Shown here piece after piece: positions 1-5,441 of a stretch of 8,068 bases of DNA. Made by a program: the position numbers and the translations under genes. Source of the stretch: Actinomycetota bacterium. GTDB lineage: Bacteria > Actinomycetota > Actinomycetes > Actinomycetales > Microbacteriaceae. The stretch covers positions 1-8,068 of the forward strand of contig WLFS01000018.1 in NCBI GenBank assembly GCA_009703635.1. The letters are read 5' to 3'. Under the pieces are notes generated by a model. The model saw nothing but the letters and a program-made list of their open reading frames with translations, did not search any database and was not told the DNA's origin. Every line of letters begins with the position of its first letter. Within the stretch, counting starts at the first letter, position 1.

Positions 1-189
1 ATCCTTGCTGCCGCAATCATTTTGGCAGCGGTATTTGGAGATCTTGCCGAGTCGCTTATAAAACGCGATCTTGGAGTCAAAGACATGTCAAAACTTCTGC
101 CTGGACACGGAGGAATGATGGATCGCCTAGATTCCATGCTCCCGGCTTCCCTGATGAGCTATTTGGTGATGGTGGTTTTCTTTGGTTGA
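1..189 (+). CDS. cdsA: Phosphatidate cytidylyltransferase (CDP-diglyceride synthetase), C-terminal part
   Basis: Only the last 62 codons are present; the 5' part lies outside the window. The enzyme makes CDP-diacylglycerol from phosphatidic acid and CTP at the cytoplasmic membrane, the precursor of phosphatidylglycerol, cardiolipin and phosphatidylinositol. The visible part contains the family signature: S-L-I-K-R, then K-D, then L-P-G-H-G-G and D-R-L-D, which supply the metal and substrate-binding residues. It is preceded by a hydrophobic stretch rich in I, L and A and followed by a final hydrophobic helix ([12 protein letters not shown]), as expected for the last membrane segments. The TGA stop at 187-189 lies inside the start region of the next gene, so the two are probably translationally coupled. 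The family assignment is very secure because the signature is complete. Confidence 0.96.
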   Translation: MLAAAIILAAVFGDLAESLIKRDLGVKDMSKLLPGHGGMMDRLDSMLPASLMSYLVMVVFFG

Positions 190-733
190 GACCCCGGGAT
201 TTTCCAAAGCGGCCGGCATGGGATACAACCCTGAGCAGGTTGATGCACTTCTTGCTCTAGCCAAGACTCAGTATGAATCACCTGATCAGATTTTGCTTAG
301 GGCATCAGATCTTCGGGGGCTCAGGCTTGATCTGGTTCGTGGAGGCTATTCAATTTCTCAGGTTGATGCTGCCTTGGACAATCTCGAAGATCACTTCATT
401 AGAGCGGAGGTTATTGCCTTCAGGCAGCGATTTGGAGAGGCAGAGCTTGCAAAAAGATTTGAAGAGCTGCAGCAAGCCGTATTTCCTAGGCTGAGTCGCG
501 AGAAGGCAAAGCGCTTCACTAAAGTTTCTTGGCTGTCTAGGGGTTATGACAGAAAAAAGGTCGATGACCTATGTGATCAATTGGTCACGCATTTCAATGG
601 TGGGGCAAAGGTGAAAGTAGCTCAAGTAAGACGAGCACAATTCACCGCAACTCGATCGGGATATTCGATGCCCCAGGTTGATAGCTTTCTAGACAAAGTC
701 ATTGAGGCGCTGCAGCTTGAAATCACAGACTAG
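182..733 (+). CDS. DivIVA-domain repeat protein
   Basis: This 183-residue protein is built from four copies of the DivIVA N-terminal motif, G-Y-x4-V-D followed by a short amphipathic helix. They begin near residues 14 ([11 protein letters not shown]), 55 ([11 protein letters not shown]), 121 ([11 protein letters not shown]) and 160 ([11 protein letters not shown]). In DivIVA this segment binds curved or polar membrane and drives pole or septum localisation. Here it is repeated without the long coiled coil of true DivIVA, so the role is probably a peripheral membrane or adaptor function; that is inference. The TTG at 182 is preferred over the ATG at 218 because it keeps the Phe/Ala residues that normally precede the first G-Y, and because GGTGG lies six bases upstream. 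The gene overlaps cdsA by 8 bases. From memory, DivIVA-repeat genes beside cdsA recur in Micrococcales. Confidence 0.85.
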   Translation: MVETPGFSKAAGMGYNPEQVDALLALAKTQYESPDQILLRASDLRGLRLDLVRGGYSISQVDAALDNLEDHFIRAEVIAFRQRFGEAELAKRFEELQQAVFPRLSREKAKRFTKVSWLSRGYDRKKVDDLCDQLVTHFNGGAKVKVAQVRRAQFTATRSGYSMPQVDSFLDKVIEALQLEITD

Positions 734-1466
734 CTACGGCTGTCTTGGCGTCGTCGCCATATTCTTTCTTATCTATGTCGCACTCTTTGGATCCGGGGGA
801 GACTCATCTCCTACACCGTCACCAACGCCAAGCATCACTGAATCCATAGCTCCAACTCCTGAACCAACCGAGAGTACTGAAGCAATCCCTAAAAGCAAGA
901 GGGGCGAAGCGCTTCGCGCTCTTGCCAAGCTGCCGATCAAGGGCCGCGCTCCGCAAACGGGATACTCGCGGGAAATGTTCTCCGACGACTGGGATTACTA
1001 CAACGGTTGTGACATGAGGAACAGAATTCTTGCTCGAGATCTAGTTCAGTACAACTATCGATACGATTCCTACTGCATCATTGAAAATGGAATTCTCGAG
1101 GACCCTTTCACCGGCCAGGTAATCGCTTTTCAGCGAGGAGTTAGAACCTCGCTAGAGGTTCAAATTGATCACGTTGTTTCACTGAGCGATGCGTGGCAAA
1201 AAGGCGCACAGCAGCTTTCTGGCTACCAACGCTTCGCTCTCTATAACGACCCGCTGAATCTTCTAGCGGTCTGGGGTCCGGCTAATAACTCAAAAAGTGA
1301 CTCTGATGCTGCCAGCTGGTTGCCGTCGAACAAAAGCTTCAGGTGCTCATTTGTGGCCAGACAGATAGCCGTGAAGGTGAAGTATCAGCTCTGGGTGACC
1401 CAGGCCGAGCACGATGCCATGGCTCGAGTACTGGCCACCTGCCCCAAGAAGGGTCTTCCTAACTAG
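717..1466 (+). CDS. Membrane-anchored HNH endonuclease (DUF1524/GmrSD C-terminal-like)
   Basis: A protein of 249 residues from the TTG at 717. A single hydrophobic segment (about residues 9-25) is followed by a Pro/Thr/Ser/Glu-rich stalk (29-58) and a globular domain. That domain has the HNH core: D151-H152-V-V-S-L in the first strand, an N-D-P-L-N-L segment (177-182), and N-N-S-K-x-D (190-195) in the metal-binding helix. H152 is the expected general base. Four cysteines (98, 120, 210, 242) suit an exported, disulfide-bonded domain. The likely activity is nonspecific DNA or RNA cleavage outside the membrane. This is known for relatives of the fold but unproven here. The TTG at 717 is chosen because GAGG (704-707) lies nine bases upstream; a TTG at 702 would add five residues but has a poorer site. 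It overlaps the DivIVA-repeat gene by 17 bases. Confidence 0.85.
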   Translation: MKSQTSYGCLGVVAIFFLIYVALFGSGGDSSPTPSPTPSITESIAPTPEPTESTEAIPKSKRGEALRALAKLPIKGRAPQTGYSREMFSDDWDYYNGCDMRNRILARDLVQYNYRYDSYCIIENGILEDPFTGQVIAFQRGVRTSLEVQIDHVVSLSDAWQKGAQQLSGYQRFALYNDPLNLLAVWGPANNSKSDSDAASWLPSNKSFRCSFVARQIAVKVKYQLWVTQAEHDAMARVLATCPKKGLPN

Positions 1467-1477
1467 CCTTACCTAGC

Positions 1478-1502
1478 CCTTGCGCAACACTCAAGGTAGA
1501 GT
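1478..1502 (+). promoter_or_regulatory. Possible promoter/operator before the transglycosylase gene
   Basis: The 74-base gap between the nuclease stop and the transglycosylase start is one of only two sizeable gaps in the window. It holds an inverted repeat, CCTTG (1478-1482) and CAAGG (1492-1496), with a nine-base loop. A -10-like TAGAGT follows directly at 1497-1502. I see no good -35 box at 16-18 bases, and no T-run that would make the hairpin a terminator. A separate promoter for the downstream cluster is plausible, but the motif evidence is weak. Confidence 0.22.
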
Positions 1503-1540
1503 TGAAGGTCGCAGGTCATTTATTTGGGAAGGATTTTGTC

Positions 1541-2203
1541 ATGGGCAAGTACGAAGCCATCAAACCAACCCTTGCCAAGCGAATAGTCTTTTTCTTTGAT
1601 GAAGCCCTAGCCAAGCGCGGACTAGCCAGACCCCATCTTCCAAGAGTGACCAAGGCCAAATCACTTCCAGTTTTGGGTTTCATTTTTGTTGTCAGCTTGA
1701 CCTTGGTTTACGTTGTGGATCCTTATTCGGGCAATCTTGCAAGTGCTTCCACAATTCAGGTTTATGACCCAGACGATGAAAAGAATCAAAGTTTTGTTTT
1801 TGATGACGAATACACCGTTAGCTTTGAGCGCGGGGGATACCGGATGATTTCTGGATCCGCCGCCAAGAGCTACTTCATTTTGGCCGCTCCCATGCCGGCA
1901 CCCGGTTCATCCCAGGCCTATGCGCTCGAATACATCGCTAAGCGTGACTGGGGCATGGATCAGTTCTCATGTCTTGTAAATCTATGGAACAGAGAATCCA
2001 ACTGGCGACACCTCGCCAAGAATTCTTCGAGTGGTGCTTATGGAATTCCTCAGTCCCTGCCTGGATCTAAGATGGCAACTGAGGGAGCGGACTGGATGAC
2101 TAATCCACAGACTCAGATTCGCTGGGGTGTGAAATACATCGCTGCTCGATACAAAAACCCTTGCGGCGCTTGGGCGCATTCTGAAGAGCACAACTGGTAC
2201 TAA
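1541..2203 (+). CDS. Membrane-anchored lytic transglycosylase (SLT-like domain)
   Basis: A protein of 220 residues from the ATG at 1541, which has AAGGA (1529-1533) seven bases upstream. An in-frame TTG at 1502 would add 13 residues but lacks such a site. A cytoplasmic N-terminus with basic residues leads to a hydrophobic segment at about 43-58. A variable extracytoplasmic region follows, then a C-terminal SLT-like domain (about 125-220). The motif N-R-E-S-N-W (150-155) carries the presumed catalytic glutamate E152. S-G-A-Y-G-I-P-Q (164-171) and W-G-V-K-Y-I-A-A-R-Y (195-204) are typical of the actinobacterial transglycosylase and resuscitation-factor-like fold. Such enzymes cut the MurNAc-GlcNAc bond of peptidoglycan. 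C144 and C208 could form a disulfide. The stop overlaps the next start (TAATG), so coupling is expected. The short catalytic domain at the very C-terminus is normal for this group. Confidence 0.88.
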   Translation: MGKYEAIKPTLAKRIVFFFDEALAKRGLARPHLPRVTKAKSLPVLGFIFVVSLTLVYVVDPYSGNLASASTIQVYDPDDEKNQSFVFDDEYTVSFERGGYRMISGSAAKSYFILAAPMPAPGSSQAYALEYIAKRDWGMDQFSCLVNLWNRESNWRHLAKNSSSGAYGIPQSLPGSKMATEGADWMTNPQTQIRWGVKYIAARYKNPCGAWAHSEEHNWY

Positions 2204-2499
2204 TGAAATCTCGTCGCAACCGCGGTTCCAAGTGGGGCGCCGAATTTCAGCCCCTTGATTTAGAAAGAGTCCGCATCGGAGTAAAGCGCACCGAGTTAAA
2301 GCGCGGCGTTGAGTACTCTGTGCAAACTACAACCGGTGCTAAAGCAGAAGATGACAAGAGTTGGGTTTGCCCAAACTGCCACCTTGGAATTTCCAAGGGG
2401 CAAAGTCATACGGTTGCCTGGGACTCAGTTCGAGGCGTTGACACCAGAAGACATTTTCACAACGCCTGCTGGAAGACTTTTCAGGGCCCGCTGCTTTGA
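2203..2499 (+). CDS. Small conserved actinobacterial protein with a Cys/His zinc-site-like motif
   Basis: A 98-residue protein with no signal peptide or membrane segment. The first 35 residues are strongly basic (MKSRRNRGSKWG and a K-R-T-E-L-K-R stretch). The C-terminal half has C56-P-N-C59-H60, then H69-T-V-A-W, then R-R-H84-F-H86-N-A-C89-W. The C-x2-C and H-x2-C pairs are spaced like a zinc ribbon or treble-clef site. I recall similar short proteins in Actinobacteria labelled 'ATP/GTP-binding protein', but there is no Walker motif here, so that name is not supported. The basic N-terminus would suit nucleic acid binding, which is inference. It starts within the stop of the transglycosylase gene (TAATG) and overlaps the hydrolase start, so it is embedded in a tight operon. 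The function is unknown; a metal-binding protein is likely. Confidence 0.78.
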   Translation: MKSRRNRGSKWGAEFQPLDLERVRIGVKRTELKRGVEYSVQTTTGAKAEDDKSWVCPNCHLGISKGQSHTVAWDSVRGVDTRRHFHNACWKTFQGPLL

Positions 2500-3203
2500 T
2501 TGAAATCACCTCCTCCACCGAACTTCCCTCAAATCGGGAACCACTTACCCTGATTACCTCTGACAATCTAAAACTGGTAGCCGAACTTGCTACCCCAGTT
2601 CACAGCAAGGCCAAAGCGGTGCTGTTGACTTTGCATCCGCTGCCAACCGGTGGCGGATTCATGGACTCTCACATTCTGCGAAAAGCTGCTAATCGTCTGC
2701 CGGCTCTTGCTGATCTTGCAGTGCTGAGATTCAACACCCGAGGAACTACCAGCCCGCAGGGCACCAGTGAGGGCAGTTTCGGAGAAGGTATCGATGAGAA
2801 GCGCGATCTCGAAGCCGCCCTGGAATTTCTCAAATCACGAGGCCTTGGACCAATTTGGCTAGTTGGCTGGTCATTTGGTACTGAACTGGCAATCAAGTAT
2901 GGCTTTGATAAAGACATTGAGGGCGCCATCTTGCTCTCGCCTCCGCTTCGAAGAGCTGGTGAACAGGATTTGGTGAAGTGGGTAGGTAGTGGCAAGAAGT
3001 TGGTCGCTTTAGTTCCCGAGCACGATGAATACTTGGCTCCTGCTGCAGCCCTCGAACGATTTGCTGTTTTACCCGAAGCTGAAGTGATTCCAGTTGATGG
3101 CGCTAAGCATCTATGGGTGGGCGAGCCTGCAACCAAAAGAGTTTTGAACGAAATTGTGCGGGCGGTAAATCCGGCCAAGTATCCGTTACCGGATAGTTTC
3201 TAG
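2496..3203 (+). CDS. Alpha/beta-hydrolase (COG2945-like)
   Basis: A 235-residue cytoplasmic protein with the complete catalytic set of the alpha/beta-hydrolase fold. The nucleophile elbow is G-W-S126-F-G, the acid is probably D177 in P-E-H-D-E-Y, and the histidine is H205 in G-A-K-H-L-W. The strand-turn L-H-P-L-P-T-G-G-G-F-M-D (46-57) and L-R-F-N-T-R-G-T (77-84) match the small-hydrolase group I know as COG2945, whose substrates are mostly unknown (esters, thioesters or peptides). No lid domain or signal peptide is visible. The TTG start at 2496 overlaps the upstream TGA (TTGA), and CAGGG (2482-2486) lies nine bases upstream. There is no alternative start upstream in this frame consistent with the operon. 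The stop falls in the palindrome CTAG that also contains the stop of the opposing gene. Confidence 0.88.
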   Translation: MIEITSSTELPSNREPLTLITSDNLKLVAELATPVHSKAKAVLLTLHPLPTGGGFMDSHILRKAANRLPALADLAVLRFNTRGTTSPQGTSEGSFGEGIDEKRDLEAALEFLKSRGLGPIWLVGWSFGTELAIKYGFDKDIEGAILLSPPLRRAGEQDLVKWVGSGKKLVALVPEHDEYLAPAAALERFAVLPEAEVIPVDGAKHLWVGEPATKRVLNEIVRAVNPAKYPLPDSF

Positions 3204-4255
3204 CGCTTGTTTTGACGAGGGATAAATATCTCTCGCACGATAAAGATAATTGAGGCGGCAAACGGTATCGCTACCAGTGCCCCAAGCACTCCTAGCAGCG
3301 CTCCTCCGGACAAGGCGGCAATAACAACAATCGGCGCTGGAACCGAAACTGCAACTTTCATGACCCTTGGGCTTATCAAATACGCTTCAAGCTGCAGGTA
3401 GATAAGGTAGTAAACCGCAAGAACAATTGCTGATGTGGGATTCACAGCCAGAGCGACTAGAACCACCAATGCAGCACCAGTGACTGAACCAACCAGCGGA
3501 ATGATTGCAAGAATGAAAACAACAAATGCCAGCACTAGAGCAAACTGAAGCCCCAGTAGCGTCATTACGATAAAACCCAAAAAGGCATTGAGTCCAGCAA
3601 CTGAGACTTGACCAATCACATAGCGTCCTACTGAATTGGCAACCTGGTCTGAAATCTGGTTGTAGCGCTTGCGCTTACTTTTTGGAACAAGCTTGGACAG
3701 TGAGGCCTTCAAACCATCAAGTGAAGCTAGGAAGAACACGGTCAAAACAACTACGATGATGAAGCCAAAGACTCCGTTGAACAAGTTGATTCCCACCTGA
3801 ACAACACCTCCGACCATGGTCGGCCAGTTGGCAGAGTCGGCAAGGAAAGTGCCGGCGTTGGAAAGTGCTGAACCAATTGCTCCGCCGAGCTGGTCATCCA
3901 GTCTTATAACAAAAGGCACTTGGGTGATGTCTTGAAGCAGCTGGGGAGCGGTTTCGAGGAAGCGAGTGCTCTGGGTAATCAAGCTTGGAACCAGTGTCCA
4001 GATCAAAACCCCCAGCAGCCCCAAAAGCCCCACAATCACAGTTAGGACGGCTAGTGGTCTGGGGAAATTCAATCTCTCCAGGGCTGATACCAACGGGTCC
4101 AGACCAAGGGCCAAGAAGATGGCAGCAAAAATGTAGGTGATGACGTTGGCCAGTGTGGCTACAGCGCCCCCTAAAAGCAGTGCGGTTAGTACGCCGAGGC
4201 CACCAAATAGTCCAATTAGGAATGGATTTGAAACCTTGAGGTCTTGAGCTGGCAT
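3200..4255 (-). CDS. AI-2E family transporter (PF01594-type membrane protein)
   Basis: A 351-residue polytopic membrane protein of normal length for the family. About seven or eight hydrophobic segments are visible (roughly 13-30, 35-52, 68-90, 148-178, 212-235, 238-270, 274-292, 303-340). The larger soluble loop (about 92-147) after the first helices is typical. Family landmarks are F-L-A-L-G-L-D-P (47-54), R-Y-V-I-G-Q (211-216), I-P-L-V-G-S (252-257), L-E-A-Y-L-I-S-P (289-296) and L-G-V-L-G-A-L-V-A-I-P (321-331). Members have been linked to autoinducer-2 export or Na+/H+ exchange, but most have no known substrate, so the name should not be read as quorum sensing. It starts 17 bases after the coiled-coil gene on the same strand, with AAAGG about eleven bases upstream of the ATG. 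It is probably the second gene of that operon. Confidence 0.92.
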   Translation of the reverse strand: MPAQDLKVSNPFLIGLFGGLGVLTALLLGGAVATLANVITYIFAAIFLALGLDPLVSALERLNFPRPLAVLTVIVGLLGLLGVLIWTLVPSLITQSTRFLETAPQLLQDITQVPFVIRLDDQLGGAIGSALSNAGTFLADSANWPTMVGGVVQVGINLFNGVFGFIIVVVLTVFFLASLDGLKASLSKLVPKSKRKRYNQISDQVANSVGRYVIGQVSVAGLNAFLGFIVMTLLGLQFALVLAFVVFILAIIPLVGSVTGAALVVLVALAVNPTSAIVLAVYYLIYLQLEAYLISPRVMKVAVSVPAPIVVIAALSGGALLGVLGALVAIPFAASIIFIVREIFIPRQNKR

Positions 4256-4272
4256 TTAGAAACCGGCCTTTT

Positions 4273-5361
4273 CTATTCCAGTGATTTTCTTGATGCCTCA
4301 ACAACTTTTTCTAGGTGCTCAAGGTATGAACCTACGGTTCGTCTTTCGATCTCTAACTTGGCAAGCTTTGAGTTAGCATCATCAAGCTCTCTGGCGGCAC
4401 GATTTTTGGCATCCGCAACAATCTGACGCGACTCAGCTTCGGCCAGCGCAATCATTTGTTCGGCTTGGTTTCTGGCGGCATCGGTGGTCGCTTTGTTTAT
4501 TGAGCGCGCAGCCGACTCAATCGTCTCGGCTTCGAGTTGCGCAGCATTAGTTCTTGTGATGGCTGCCTGTAGTTGAGCTTTAGCATCATCAAGGTACTTC
4601 TGAGTCTGGTGAACGGCTTCCTGGTGTCTACGCAGATAGTCTGCTTCAGCTTCAGATCTTCGAGCGGTAAGTTCCAGCTCTAGATCGATTCGAGCTTGGT
4701 CACCGATGATCAAGGCCGCTTTTTCAGTATCAATTTCTCGAATCATTTCCTTTTGAAGCATTAGCTTCTTTTCTGCCAAGTTGCGCTCAACCATGGCCTT
4801 CAGGTTTTCGGTTTGGCGCTTGGTGTCTGCTCGAAGCTTTGCAACTTCGGTGGCAATTGCGCCTCGAATCGAGCCAGATTCTCTGGTCGCCTCTTCAATA
4901 AGACGTTTGCCTTCGCTTTGGGCTTTGTCGAGAATTTCATTAGCCTCGCCCTTGGCGGAGTTGATTACGCGCTCAACCCTTCGATCAGCCTCGGCCACCA
5001 GAGATTCGTAGTAATCCTTTGCTTCGTTCTTTTTGGATTCAACTTCTTCGTTGATGCTTCCAAGAACGCGGCTTTTTTCACTTTCCGCATGAGCCAGCAA
5101 TCTTGTTGCCTGATCTTCGGCAGAGGCGAGAATGATGGCAGCTTGATTTCCGAGTCCGGCATAGGTAGGTGACTGTACCTCTTCTAACTTTGCGCTCAGT
5201 TCCTCGATTTGGGCTTTGGCTTGCCTGAGCTCATCGGCTAGTTGGGCATTCTGGGTCGATAGACGCAGTACGTCACGATTGAGGTCCAAAAATGCGTCGT
5301 CGACGGCTGATTTTGAGTAGCCGCGCATCGCAGTTGGGAACGAGGTCGCATCGCCTGACAA
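4273..5361 (-). CDS. DivIVA-like/Scy-FilP-like coiled-coil protein
   Basis: A 362-residue protein, almost entirely predicted coiled coil and rich in Ala, Glu, Lys and Arg, with no membrane segment. Near the N-terminus, F-P-T-A-M-R-G-Y-S-K-S-A-V-D-D-A-F-L (residues 8-25) matches the DivIVA membrane-targeting motif. A leucine-heptad stretch (31-63) and a Pro-Thr-Tyr break near 65 follow. The long helix (about 72-357) contains repeats such as A-E-x3-Q and A-K-x-E-A. This layout fits actinobacterial polar-growth or cytoskeletal scaffolds of the DivIVA, Scy and FilP kind; cell-wall growth at poles is the inferred role. The TTG start is supported by GGAGG (complement of 5368-5372) with a six-base spacer. 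It is divergent from the 570-residue membrane protein gene and leads the operon with the AI-2E gene. Confidence 0.82.
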   Translation of the reverse strand: MSGDATSFPTAMRGYSKSAVDDAFLDLNRDVLRLSTQNAQLADELRQAKAQIEELSAKLEEVQSPTYAGLGNQAAIILASAEDQATRLLAHAESEKSRVLGSINEEVESKKNEAKDYYESLVAEADRRVERVINSAKGEANEILDKAQSEGKRLIEEATRESGSIRGAIATEVAKLRADTKRQTENLKAMVERNLAEKKLMLQKEMIREIDTEKAALIIGDQARIDLELELTARRSEAEADYLRRHQEAVHQTQKYLDDAKAQLQAAITRTNAAQLEAETIESAARSINKATTDAARNQAEQMIALAEAESRQIVADAKNRAARELDDANSKLAKLEIERRTVGSYLEHLEKVVEASRKSLE

Positions 5362-5441
5362 ATCGGGCCTCCAGCACGGTTTCGGTAGAATGGGCTTTGG
5401 CCCTTAGGCCAGATACCCAAGTTTAGCTGGAATGGATAATC
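5362..5441. promoter_or_regulatory. Divergent intergenic region with possible plus-strand -10 box and overlapping inverted repeats
   Basis: This 80-base region separates two divergent genes and should hold promoters for both. On the plus strand GGTAGAAT (5384-5391) contains a good actinobacterial -10 hexamer, TAGAAT (5386-5391), but no recognisable -35 at the usual distance. Just downstream are two overlapping perfect inverted repeats: GGGC-TTTG-GCCC (5392-5403) and TGGCC-CTTA-GGCCA (5398-5411). They cannot form hairpins at the same time. They could be an operator or a leader structure. I see no convincing minus-strand promoter. The ribosome binding sites are GGAGG on the minus strand and a weak GGA (5434-5436) on the plus strand. 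Confidence 0.35.

Noticed and set aside
1463..1478. Short direct repeat CTAGCC at 1463-1468 and 1473-1478
   Set aside because: Two six-base copies, one covering the nuclease stop codon, are too short to distinguish from chance.
1502..1540. Upstream TTG as start of the transglycosylase
   Set aside because: It would add 13 residues with no ribosome binding site at a proper distance, while the ATG at 1541 has AAGGA seven bases upstream.
2669..3178. Minus-strand open frame of 169 codons opposite the hydrolase
   Set aside because: The plus strand encodes a hydrolase with a full Ser-Asp-His triad. The opposite frame is low-complexity and rich in Ser, Arg and Pro, as expected of a shadow.
182..3203. 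A defence or toxin island built from nuclease, lytic enzyme, zinc protein and hydrolase
   Set aside because: The nuclease and transglycosylase are both membrane-anchored with exported domains. No immunity protein, sensor, transposase or regulator is present, and composition matches the neighbours, so ordinary envelope genes explain it better.
3200..4255. Quorum-sensing role from the AI-2E family name
   Set aside because: The family name derives from one proposed activity. No luxS or other autoinducer genes are in the window, so no signalling function is claimed.
4813..5172. Plus-strand open frame of 119 codons opposite the coiled-coil gene
   Set aside because: It is antisense to a long, well-formed coiled-coil gene with a strong ribosome binding site. 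The translation has no recognisable domain and its composition reflects the complement of Ala/Glu-rich codons.
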